DNA from: Undaria pinnatifida
Lineage: Eukaryota; Sar; Phaeophyceae; Laminariales; Alariaceae
Direction: 5' to 3'
Length of the DNA: 64,000 nt
Assembly (NCBI GenBank): GCA_012845835.1
Contig: JABAKD010000001.1
Span: 10,669,718 to 10,733,717, forward strand
How positions within the stretch are numbered: position 1 is the first letter of the stretch; each line of letters opens with the position of its first letter. The position numbers and the translations under genes were made by a program. The notes below the pieces were generated by a model. The model had not been told where the DNA came from, did no database searches, and saw only the letters and a list, made by a program, of their open reading frames with translations. Positions 1 through 10,800 of this stretch are shown here, piece after piece.

Positions 1-527
1 TTGAAAATGAACTAAAGTACCAAACTGCTGTACATACGACAGACAGAAAATACGGCTGTCGCAAGCAAGCGCTAGCTACTGCTGCGGACATAATCTATTA
101 TCAACCCGTCAAGCGTCCTGCATCCCGTGCCTTGTAACCTGTTGATCAGCAGAGCTACCATACCACACGCAGTCACATTCGCCGGTGGTTGGGGCAAGAG
201 GGGCTGCGGGGCAGGCACAAGCATTTATGCTGCCCGTCCCTCTGCCCAAGCTACTCTGTCCTTTGCTATGATTTAACGCGAAAAACAAAGACTTGACAAC
301 AAATAATGCGAAAGAAAATGATCGCCTCAGCGGCAAAGAGTAACATGCCATCGCTACGTCAGTCACATACTGCTGTTGTATAGTTAGCAGCATTTCATAT
401 TACTCCGCACCAGGTATGTATTTTCATTTTCAAACAGGAAACGTCCACTACCTGCTGTATTACTCTAGAAACAAGACGAAGCCCAGACAAGAAACAATTT
501 TTCATGACATGACCTGTGGTTGTTGCC
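1..527. other. No gene recognised
   Basis: I see no convincing coding sequence, RNA gene or repeat copy here. The stretch lies downstream of the stop codon of the Q-rich ORF that begins at 1394 on the minus strand, so it may hold its 3' untranslated region. Confidence 0.5.
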
Positions 528-1394
528 TTAGTCTGGTGCAAACGGTGGGAAGGATTCTCCACCTGGCGGTCCGTGCCTCCCACACCCAGCGTCCTCCACC
601 GCAACCAGCCACCTTGTGCCGACCCCAACCCGGGCCCACACATCAACGGGCTCAGCAGCCGCCGCTCCCACGGAGCACGGCAGATACTGCTCGTAATTTG
701 GTTTCACAACCAACTCTGCGAGCAATCCCTTCTCCCCCGTCTCAAACTGCTGCTGCTGCTGCCCCTGCGGCTGCTGCTGTGCAGCGCGCTCGTTCCCAGT
801 CTCAAGCATTGGGTATACGAGTTGTGACGTCCAAACGGGGGATGGTGCCACCGGAGGCTGCAGCTCCTGCTGCTGCTGCTTCAATGGCAGCTGCAAGAGC
901 TCCTCCTGCTCTTTCCTTCTTGTCTCTAATTCCACTATGAAACCTTTCTCCGTCTTGAACTGCTGCTGCTGCTGCGGCTGCTGCTGAGCAGTGCTCTCAT
1001 CCCCAGTCTCAAGTACTGGAATTACGAGCTGTGACTCACATCTGGCCACGCCCGCTCCCCTCTCTGGTACCTGAGACGGCTGAGAAATGCCTCGCATTCG
1101 CTCCAGTCGTAAAGAGAAGCTTGAGAGCTCTAGGAGAAGTTGCGAGTACTCGCGAATGATGAGTTCGCTTTCCTCAATACGACCTTCGATTCTGTAGAAC
1201 TCGCGCCATCCAGCAGAAATCTGGTCTATCGTTCGGAAACCATAACGGAAACCCCCCTCGATTTCTTCCTCAAGTTGGTCCCGTATTGCGAGCAGCTCTT
1301 CCAGCTCCCGCATCTTTGCCAGCTGAGAGCTCCTCGCTCTCGCTGCCAACGCCTTCACGTCCACAACGCCCATGTTTACCTCGCCCTCAGGCAT
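528..1394 (-). CDS. Q-rich coiled-coil hypothetical protein, 288 aa, with an internal repeat
   Basis: This is an uninterrupted 288-codon ORF. Residues about 15-100 are rich in Glu, Leu, Arg and Lys with heptad-like spacing (for example KMRELEELLAIRDQLEEE) and should form a coiled coil. The second half holds two related copies of one unit: each starts with SQLVIPVLETG or SQLVYPMLETG, runs into a QQQP/Q-tract and ends in an acidic-hydrophobic stretch (FIVELE, LLAELV). The unit repeats after about 80 residues. The C terminus is Gly/Pro-rich. There is no signal peptide, membrane segment or catalytic motif. I do not recognise the family. Conservation of the motif between the repeats argues for real coding. 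It could be a host gene, one exon of a larger gene, or a transposon structural protein. The start Met is simply the first in the ORF. Confidence 0.45.
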   Translation of the reverse strand: MPEGEVNMGVVDVKALAARARSSQLAKMRELEELLAIRDQLEEEIEGGFRYGFRTIDQISAGWREFYRIEGRIEESELIIREYSQLLLELSSFSLRLERMRGISQPSQVPERGAGVARCESQLVIPVLETGDESTAQQQPQQQQQFKTEKGFIVELETRRKEQEELLQLPLKQQQQELQPPVAPSPVWTSQLVYPMLETGNERAAQQQPQGQQQQQFETGEKGLLAELVVKPNYEQYLPCSVGAAAAEPVDVWARVGVGTRWLVAVEDAGCGRHGPPGGESFPPFAPD

Positions 1395-3209
1395 GGTTCA
1401 AACAAGCCACCCAGCTCGCTCCCTTTCACGGGGAGGGCTGTTTTTGTGGTATCTCCAGCTAGCTCTCTTCCGCAGAAGAGCCCACGTCACTCAACACCCT
1501 TTTCTTCGAACAGGGATAGTACCGCGTACGGAACTCGATAATTTATCGTGTTTGTTGATCCCTACGAAGCGTAGAGGGCTTACCCGTTGAGCTGACAATA
1601 GTGGGGTAGTGAAGTCACCGGTATGAAGACAAGTATAAGACGTACATATATAAATTAAGTTGCTCCTAGCCAAGGCGCAGCGTGGAGTGCGCTCGCCAGG
1701 AAGAAAGGCGGATAAAAAGGCGGAGTATTTCCACCATCCCGATATCCCGCCATCATGTAGCCAACTTATCACTGGAAACCCCTACAATACTCAACCGTCA
1801 TCATATCCGCATCATATCCAAGCATACAATCAACATAGCACGAGTCTTCCAAACTACCAGCTTCATATGCGGACCTGTACACAATTATGCGCTGGTTGGT
1901 CAATATAGCTTGAACTGAACGGCAAAGGTCACAGTCGGCGCTAGATACAATCGACCCTGGGGTGTTCGTTTTTCTCGTTATACACTGGCCCTACACACGG
2001 ACCATTTTTTTTTCTCCCCGCGTGCGGAATTAATCTCAGCAACGCCATGTTCGCCACCCGGCACCTCTCGGAGACGCCCCGCTCGCTGCTGAGGAGAATG
2101 GTTCAAGGATATTTCTACTGAGGTTTTGTTTAGCCAGAGCTTCGAGAAAACGTAACAGCACCATAAAAAGCTCTCCGGTGTATGCTACACAATGGGGTTG
2201 ATAACTTTGAGCCAACGACGTTATTCATTGAGCGAACGACAGGCGAAGCCCCCCCCCCCCTCTAAACTCTAAAAATCATTTCCCCCCCGCTCTTGCTTTT
2301 TTCCCGTGGTACAATATCTGGTGTATATGGTCACGGGGTGGATGTGTCCATCGTGGCTTCGTCAACGGTGGTTAAACCTCGCAGCTTCAATTTGCCCCCA
2401 CAGCATTCTCTCAGGAACGCCATGTTCGCCAAGGCACCTCTCGGAGGGACGCCACACACTGCATTCACGCGGAGGGGTTCGCTGGCATTAGTACTGACAC
2501 ATGTATGTGTCAAGGTCGATAAAACGTATTAAACAGCGCGCCCTGTGTCAAGTTTTCTGGCGCGTGTGGCGACACGGGGAATCAGCACCGTAGGGCCACA
2601 TATATATATCTAAAAATGGCGGGGCTGCTAGGCCTTGCGGGCGAACGATCGGGAAAGGATTCCCTATAATCTAAACTCTAAACTTTTTCCTCTCTCCGCT
2701 CTTGGCTTCCGCGCCCGGCATATAGCGGGGCATTCAGATGCCCCGGAGACATCCACGCGGTCCGGATGAAGACATATGATCCCTGTTTCCATGCATATTC
2801 CCGTTGGTATCCTTCTTTTTGTGTCCAACAAGCCTCAACGTACTAGCACGGAAACGAGAAGCTTTTGTTTTTTTTTCCAGTGTAAGTATACCCCCCCGGC
2901 GGACGGGGGAAAAAAAAAAACTTCAAGCCCACGTATTTTCGTACGAGCCGCGTATTTTCATACGCGCCGCGTGTGTCAATTTAACTCAATATAATAGTGT
3001 TCGCAATCCAGTGCTGTACAGCTGGCGTGTCCTTCAGCTCCCGTGGCAACATCGCCTGAAAACCTCTCTAATATGGTGTGTGTATGTTCACGCGACCAAA
3101 CGATCGGCAAAAATTATACCCCCTTCTTAGTACTATATTCGAAAATGCTTACTCCACCCTTCCCGTAGTAACTGCGGAGTTGTGGTGGCACTGAAACAAC
3201 CGCCCTGGC
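1395..3209. other. Intergenic, no gene recognised
   Basis: Homopolymer runs and AT-rich stretches are present. A short imperfect direct repeat (AACGCCATGTTCGCC and following bases) occurs near 2041-2095 and again near 2417-2460. I see no supported coding sequence; the short ORFs here show no motif. Confidence 0.5.
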
Positions 3210-3525
3210 GAAGGCTACGGCAGGGGGGACACCCTCTGGTCCACTAGTGTTTGAGCCACTCGCTCGCGAGTGACTCTCTAGACCTCACCGGAAAGAAAGC
3301 GCTCTAGTTAGAAGATTCTGGTTGGCGTAGTTTGGGCTAATCTGTCCATGGCGACATCGTATCGATATAAACAAAAAAATATAACAACGAACGCGAACGA
3401 TAACTAAATGGGGGGGGGAGGGGGCGGGGGGGAGGGGGTCACTCGCACAAAGTGAGCCCGCGAGCCATTAAAAAAAAGAGACCCCGAAAGTGCCCCCCTC
3501 CTCTACTGTAGCGTCGTGGTCCCCT
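3210..3525. repeat. MITE family 2 copy
   Basis: Starts with AAGGCTACGGCAGGGGGG and ends near CTACTGTAGC, an imperfect terminal inverted repeat. Inside are the GAGCCACTCGC and GTCACTCGC motifs typical of this family. Confidence 0.6.
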
Positions 3526-3615
3526 ATATTGACGCACGATCGCGACGGTGGAGGCGTGTTGCAGCGGGTTTGGCCCGAGGCTCATCGCTTGAACACAGCT
3601 CTATCTTGACACACG

Positions 3616-3856
3616 ACGCGTGGTACGATAGAGGTGCACACCCTTTTTTTTCTGAGAGGTGTTACTCAATTTCTGGAGCTTAAGACCCTCTCAACTGCTA
3701 CACCGGATGAAATATCCCACGGCCTAGGTACACAAACAATAATAATGCAAAGTAAAAAAAATGGCCAATTGCCGACAATTTTGGGGTTAAGGAGCCCCGT
3801 CATTCAGAAAACGCCTCAGACGGAAAACTGCTTGTACTTCTACCGTGGCATGCGTC
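3616..3856 (+). repeat. MITE family 1 copy
   Basis: Left end ACGCGTGGTACGATAGAGGT, right end CTTCTACCGTGGCATGCGTC. The inner blocks GGAGCTTAAGACC, GGCCTAGGTACACAA and GGGTTAAGGAGCCCCGTC are shared with the other copies. No coding capacity. Confidence 0.75.
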
Positions 3857-4089
3857 CTAGACATACCTCACCCAAAAAAAGGTACGGTACGGAGAAATGC
3901 CCCAGCATGACGAAGGTTCACAACAACGAACACAAAGCATATTTTTGTATGTATCAATGTGAACGATTTTCATCTGTTTGTTTTTTGGGGTCATGGCATC
4001 CGTGTATTCAGGCTGAGTTTCGACCAAGAAGTGCAACTGCTATCGCAGCACGGGGTCTACCATGAAATGGAAACATCTTTATGGAAGAC

Positions 4090-4338
4090 CAAGGCTACGG
4101 TAGGGGAGGTATCCCCATTTTTACTGGTGTGTTGGAGCCAGTCGCACCAGTGACTCTAAAATGGTTTAGGCAGTTGATTTGGAGCAGCTCAGGTCACCTT
4201 TGCATTGCGGATTGATTTCATCAATGTAAAACATGAAGAAAACGTAAGGTTGCATAAGAACAAAGGGGTTACTCGCGCGAGTGACCCCTAACCAGTGGAA
4301 TAATAGGCCCAAAAGGGGACCCCCCTACCGTAGCCTGG
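4090..4338 (+). repeat. MITE family 2 copy, well preserved
   Basis: Terminal inverted repeats CAAGGCTACGGTAGGGGAGG and CCCCCTACCGTAGCCTGGG. Contains TTACTCGCGCGAGTGACCCC near 4267. It is highly similar along its whole length to the copy at 26815-27080. Confidence 0.8.
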
Positions 4339-4657
4339 GTCGGAAACAAAAACGACTACGAAAATGGCTACGGCAGAGGTAGAACGTTTTGAGTGCTTGC
4401 TTGCCTTTGCCGCAGCGCAGGACCACTCGCTTGAGCAGCCTTTACCATATTTTTCTTGCCAGGTTTAATCTTAAGGTACTTTTTTTTTGCGAAATTTACC
4501 GTCCCAAAATGTATGTGCTTGATGGGCCTCGAAAGGAACCAAGCCTGGGGGTAGCTCCTAGCACCGCGCAGGGCCTTGATTATTCCTGTGGCATGGGTAA
4601 ATGATGCGGTCCGGATGAAAGGCCACCGCAACATCGCTGTGGCATGTATCGTCCCTG

Positions 4658-4873
4658 TTATTCGTCTTCGCAATCGTACTCTCCGCTGTCGCGATCCACA
4701 CGGATAATCTCGTACGACCTCGTCGTCCGTTTTTGCGCCAGCTCTTCGAATTTGGCGTTCACTGCATAGAAGGCGTTTCCCTTTCGCAGCATCTTAGTTG
4801 GGTTGTTAAATAGATCGCTCTTCATCGCCCTCGGCATCACGTGCGCACAGGTCAGGTCGGGAGAAAGCGCAAT
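4658..4873 (-). CDS. Gene 1 exon F (terminal exon, 71 aa and stop)
   Basis: Acceptor CTCCCTCCCGCAG precedes ATTGCG at 4873; phase 0. The exon begins IALSPDL, continues with LFNNPTK and FYAVNAKF (the last blade of the family) and ends RVDRDSGEYDC-EDE then TAA. It has exactly the length of exon F of gene 2 (216 nt) and about 60% identity to it at the protein level. In gene 1 the conserved PTT of the family is PTK and the Gly after NAKF is replaced by Glu. Confidence 0.88.
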   Translation of the reverse strand: MALSPDLTCAHVMPRAMKSDLFNNPTKMLRKGNAFYAVNAKFEELAQKRTTRSYEIIRVDRDSGEYDCEDE

Positions 4874-7800
4874 CTGCGGGAGGGAGCGGGAGTGGGCGGG
4901 ACGTGGAGGGGGGGGCGCAATAGTTGATTCTCTTAGTCCTTGGCGTGATCTACCCGACAGAGGTAGCAATTTTCGGCCAAACGCCGGAATGAATGGTAAA
5001 GTTATTTTCTTCAAAAAAACTAGGCCATTGTGAGTGTCTGCATCGGGTTCATCTTGCAGCTTGCTCAAAAGCGGTTCATGCGTGTCGTTCCACGGTAGCC
5101 CCGACCCCAACCTTTCTTTAAAGAAATCTCGATCTGGTTCAAATACGATGCCCTCCTGCCCCACCCTGACGCCATCTTTCGATAGTCTTTTGTTGCAAAC
5201 GAGAATCGGTACGAGGTGTGTGTGTGTGTGTGTGTTTTTTTTTTTTCATAGCATCCTTCCTCCCGACGCTCGAGAGCAGGCACCACGAAGCATTTCTCGC
5301 TAATGAAAAATCGTTGGTTGTGGGGAGGGGGCTCATCGTGACTCTTGTTGCGAAGCCATTTGTTTCGATACCTGGGCCACGAGACTGTTTTTTATCAAAT
5401 TGCGATTACTTCCAGTTTGCCTACCAAACAACCTTTAGGGTGCGGTACATAGACCGCTTCAAGTGAGAAGCTGAAAAAAAAAGCAAATGGTGCACTTTTA
5501 TCGTATTCTTGTAGTAGCCATACACCTCTTAAGGAAACCATCATTTACTCCCCACTGGCGTCCGAAGCGGGAACGAGCGGCAGGTGGAGAAGGGAACAGA
5601 GGTGAGGAACGGGGCTGCACCGAGGGCGGGGGGACGGGGGTGGGGGTCCCTTAACGTTGCCGTAGTGTTGAATCCCCCTAGAAAATAGGACGACGATCCC
5701 GCCCCTTGACATGCATAGATCGTAGGGCTTTGGCCCCAAAGGGGTCGTTTGATGCCCGGCTTGGCTACGTCGTGAGCCATCCCACAGCAGGGGTGAGCGG
5801 CAGATTCTAAGAATTTTCTGAGCCATCCTAACATGCAAGGAGCTATTCTAGCTCAATATGTCTCGCCTGAAAAATGGGACTTCGAAGGCCATTCGTTCGC
5901 GCAACCCGACAACCGAGTATCTAGATATGCCATAGCAGCCCTAAAAGCACACACAAAAAAATAACATTGTGTGCTCAAAAAAGTGACAGCACTCCTTGAC
6001 TGGCAGTGTATCCAACCGGTAGTTTCTCACCCTTGTGGTAGAGAGGAGCCCCAACATCGAGAAAATCGAGCAAATTACGCTATCAGGTATAAGTTAACAC
6101 CCGTACGTACGGCATTTTCGTTAACCCAACAGCACTCGTACACCGCGGGACGGCTCCGTTTTTTTTTTCTGAGGTTCCTCAATTTGGTGGGAGAACACAA
6201 GACCTCTCCCAAACATCAACAACGCCTGCTACGATAGAGGTGCACCCACTTTTCTTCTTCGAGTACCTCTCCTCAACTTAAGGGGAGCTTAAAACGACGC
6301 CTCCCAAACAACTGATTTTTGGACCAGAAAATGAAAATGTTACACCGCCGGATGAAACATCCCCACGGCTTATAGGCACACAACGAGAATCGTGTGCAAA
6401 ACAAAATAGCCTACTTTTATTTTATTTTTTTCCGGCGATTTAGGGGTTAAGGAGTCCCATCGTTCAGAAACCATTTCACACCAAAACTGCTACTTCCATC
6501 TTAGCACTTGTCCATATTCGGAGCAAAAATATAACCTCTACACGTACGCCAGAAAGATGAAAGGATCCCATCGTATCTAGGTACACAACTCGAGAATCAT
6601 GCAAAAACAAAATGGGCTACTTCCAACGATTTTTAGGTTAAGGAAGCCCCGTCGTCCAGAAAACAATTTCAGCATGATGAGAAAAAGTGCTACGTCTATC
6701 GTAGCACGCGCGTCTCTTAGAGAATGATAGGGGTTGCACGTTTTCTGGGCCAAATTGTTTACGGGGTCCATATGTGTCGGTTATTCTGATAATTGTACGA
6801 ACTTATTATGCTTGGTTTTGGGACTAGCGCATGGAAAGGTTTGGCCGGGTTGGGTTGGGCGAACGACTGGCTTCCGAAGTTCAAATGCTTCTGGCGAAGT
6901 ATTGGCCCCCCCTCACGCTTGGAGCTCATCGCCTCCGCTTTCTGCGCCCCACCCCCATCGTGAGACGACTCGTGTACTCCAGAAGGAACTGATAGGAACT
7001 GCAACTCAATCGATGGGGATCTATAGGCACCCATCTGGTGCTTACCGCGTGAATAGGACGCCGGTCGACGATGCAGGGTGTCAGGCGTGAGGAGAGAGTA
7101 AGGTATTCCTTCTTATCCCACCCGAACTGCTTCCTCCGCTGCTTAGAACGGTAAACCTCGTATTGTGCAATACCTACAGGTTCGTCCTTGGGAACCCAAA
7201 ATTGAATCACCTTTGAAATGTCGGGGGGAAAAAGCTCCTCACGACACACAAACATTCCTCCACACAGGTGCAGCCCCTTTTTTTTTACCGAAAACGTTGT
7301 CTGAACACATGACGGTGCTCCTTAACCTCAAATATTCCGAATTTCACGATTCTTTTGTATATATTTTTGGTTGTTGGCCGTTTGGTTTTTCAAGCGAGGA
7401 GCCCCAGGGAAAAAACGGTGCATCTCTACGATACCCTGTAGGATGCGTGGTGCGATCAGACGTGCGGCATTTTTTTTTTCTTCTTATACTACCCCTTAAT
7501 TTGAGGCGCTTGAGACATGTCCCTCTTCACCCAAAAACTGATTTGGAAAAAATGAATAAATAAAACTGCTGTGATACCGGATAAAAAATTCCATGGCCTA
7601 GGTACACAACACGAGAATATTATCACGCCAAACAAATAAAAGTGGGGTTTAACGGAGTCCCATCATTCAAAATAAACCGTTTTTTGATAAGAAAAGTGCT
7701 ACCTCTGGGTCGAAGCATACGCCGCGTGGTGGCTGGAAGTGTTTCGGGCTCAGTCGGACAAATCCCTGGAGAGTTGAGTAATGGGGAGGTGCGCTTTTCA

Positions 7801-10800
7801 TGTCACGCGGATGCCTCTACCGTGTGTTTGCTTCGCAGAGTCCTCCCAAAGCTTACTTTTTTGTGTGAGCGCTTGGAAATCTCTTTTGCAATTGGGCTCA
7901 CCGAGCGCGCTGCTGCCGCCAATAGTGTGCTTTGGGGCGTGTAAACTGCTCCAACAAGGCTTTCGGATTATGCACGGAACGGCTTGAGACCAACCCTACT
8001 CGGTAGGGCAGGTTTCCTTTTGAAAAAGTTACTTTTGCGGTTGCTCGGGGTCAATCGCGCGAGTGACCCTCCTCCGGTTTCTCGCGCGGGTGCGCGGGTC
8101 ATGGGGTTTCGTTCTGATTTCAAATTTTCGATGTAAATCCTTAAAGGGATGGTTAGCTACACGTTGCGCCAAACAAACCACCTATATGAGATAGAACGTT
8201 GTTTGGTCAGGGGGGTACAGAGTCACTCGTGCGACTGCTGAATACTCCCGGTGGGGAAAAAGGAGGGGTACCCCCCGCCGTAGCCTTGTTTTCCAAGGGC
8301 GAATATATATACAACGGGGGGAAAACACATGCTAACGCTGTATAATAAGTGTCCCACGACCAAAGCCAAAGGTAGAGGGCTTATGTTTTTTTCGGAGGAT
8401 GGTTTTCGCAGTGGCTCGTGGTCACTCGAGCGCCAGTGACCCCCCCGACGTGTTCCTTGCGGTCATAGGCGACGGTTCCAGGGGGGTCACTTTACACGGA
8501 CCTTTACTGGCAGTGGCTGTGCGTCACTCGCGCGAGTGACGCCTCTGTTCCTCTCCGGTCTCTCAAGCGATCGTGTGCCGTTTTGTTCGGGGCGAGGGTA
8601 CTAACCCGCGATTTACGGCGTGGAAAGCTACGCTGCGCCAAAGCAGTCGCGCCCGAAAGTATTTTTTGTTCGCAAGGTAGAGAGAGTCACTCTAGCGCAA
8701 GTGGCTCAATCCCAGCGTAGCGAAACTGGGTTATACTAGTACGATATTACGATATGTTTGGGGGTGTTTTTGAACAGCGCGACATGAGTCTGAAACGGAA
8801 TGGATAGCTACGCTGCTCGCCAAGCCAAATCGCCCGACTTTAGCATTTTCGTCGGTGTGTCTGAACGGGTTCACTCACGCAAGTGACTCAAATCCACAAA
8901 TGAAAAAATGGTGTCTACCTCGCCCCCCTATCCGTAGCACGCGTCTAGTTTCCAGATTTTCCTTTCTTCCGATGGTGGCTGCCTGAGGAAAATCTATATA
9001 CCCCCCAACAACACTGTGGACGAAAAAAAACAGATTTTTCTTGAGAAAAAGTACAAGTAAGTGTAAAGCTCTGATTTCTTTATATATATAAGAACAAGCC
9101 CGTGGCCCCTAGGCACGAAAAAACAAATTCATATTGCAACACAAAATAACACTCTATACTGTAACGATGATGAGAAACAGGGAGCCTCGCCACGCCCAGA
9201 ACATTTTTCCGCTCGAAGAAGAGCTATCTCCATCGTCGCGACGACCGCCCCCTCCCCTTTCGCCCCCCACCCTACACCAGGCTTGTGTCATCTGTTGGCA
9301 AGCGTAAACTCCGCACAATGAATAAGTGCAATCACACGCATCTACTCCTGCCATCGTATCCCCCTCCACCTGTTTGGGGCGACAGCGTTCGATGCATGCT
9401 ACGGTAGAAGTTGAATCATTTTCATTCGTGAGGATCTTCATTGGACGAGCGCTCCATACCCTCTCCCCAAAATGAATTTGGGGAAACAAAAAGCGCGGAT
9501 TTTGAAATCCTACAGCGCCTCGGTATTCATCGTCAAATTCCGCAAAAAACGATCTTGTCTCTATCCGAGAATTTGGGTGAAGGAGTTTCCAGTCATTGCC
9601 CTGAAACTACGATTCACGCCCGAAACGTGCTACGAAACGTCTATCGCAGCGCACGCGTTGTTTACTCACCTCTGTGATTTGTTCTGGCCCTCCCCAATCA
9701 CCGTTTTCTACGACCCAAAGAGTATTCCTGCGCACCACCTAGAAGAAAATGACGGAACACGCGAGAAAGCATTCGGAAACGGGAGAAACAAGTTGACTGA
9801 GAGCTACGACAGTTTTATCTCTCGAATAGCGAGAAATTTACCACAAAAATAAAAACAGTATATATAGTAGCAACCAGGGCGTAGGGGAACGTGATCAATG
9901 TGCTGGCGTGCAACGTCCATGCAGACACGAGCTGTGTACCGGGGCATGCTCCCAAGAGCTCGTAACTTAGCATCTTCTCGCCGGTCACGGGTGCGTTCAT
10001 CGTCCGTCCCGGCAACGTTCATTACACTTTACTGGGGGAATGACACCTACGGTCCATAGATTGCGTAGGCGCGCCGTCGGCTACCTCCACCGGAATTATC
10101 GCCCGGGTACGTTGCATACCACACCCCCTGCGGTATCATGCCTCATAATCGGCATAACACCCCATGAGCTGTATGCTATCTCCCGACAGGCGGGACACAG
10201 GGCGGGCACAGCGCGCAACAACCTTCCTATCGGTTGTTTTTGGTAAAAATTCAATCTTTCTCGTCGCCCCAGACCACATCCCTCTCTGCCTTCTCCTAGG
10301 GCGTGCATGGATGGGAAAACCGGACGCGCGCGCGCTACGCTACGATGCTCGGAAGGTTGATTGTGTTCTCTATTGAAGTTCTCTATTGAAGTTCTATGTT
10401 GAAGTTCTCTATGGAAGTTCTCTATCGAAGCTCTCTGTTGAAGCTCTCTATTGAAGTTCTCTATTGAAGTTCTCTATTGAAGTTCTCTATTGACGCTCCC
10501 TGTTGAAGTTCTCTATTGAAGTTCTCTATTGAAGCTCTCTGTTGAAGTTCTCTATTGAACTTATTTATTGAAGCTCTTTGTTGAAGTTCTCTATTGAAGT
10601 TCTCTCACATGCGGGATCAAGGATACGGTAACGGGGATGCCCCAATTTTCATCGGTGGGTTTAGCTTAAGCCAGTCGCAACACTCAACACCAAAGCTACG
10701 GTAGGGGTGTAACATTGTGTTTACCCCCTTTTGGCCACGTTTTTTTGTTCACAGTGTCTCGGTGTCACTCGCGCGACTGAACCCCCCTGACCCTAGCGAC

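Noticed and set aside
416-940. 174-codon ORF on the + strand, Ala/Pro/Gln-rich
   Set aside because: Antisense shadow of the Q-rich ORF at 528-1394; its composition follows from the repeats of that gene.
6926-7255. Minus-strand frame with a donor-like GTAAGC near 7045, a possible extra exon of gene 1
   Set aside because: The product does not match the expected IKQ-type junction to exon F or any propeller motif, and the acceptor is unclear.
9154-9489. Minus-strand ORF with many Cys and a hydrophobic C terminus
   Set aside because: Its 5' half runs through the left end of a family 1 MITE, and it does not fit the neighbouring gene; support is too weak.
10040-10130. Possible diverged exon G of gene 1 (minus-strand DGAPTQ against DGGPQQ)
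   Set aside because: The match is only a few residues, the LWAIEN part is absent and the donor would be out of phase.
10365-10606. CRISPR-like look of a short regular repeat
   Set aside because: Units are contiguous without spacers and the context is a eukaryotic intron; it is a minisatellite.
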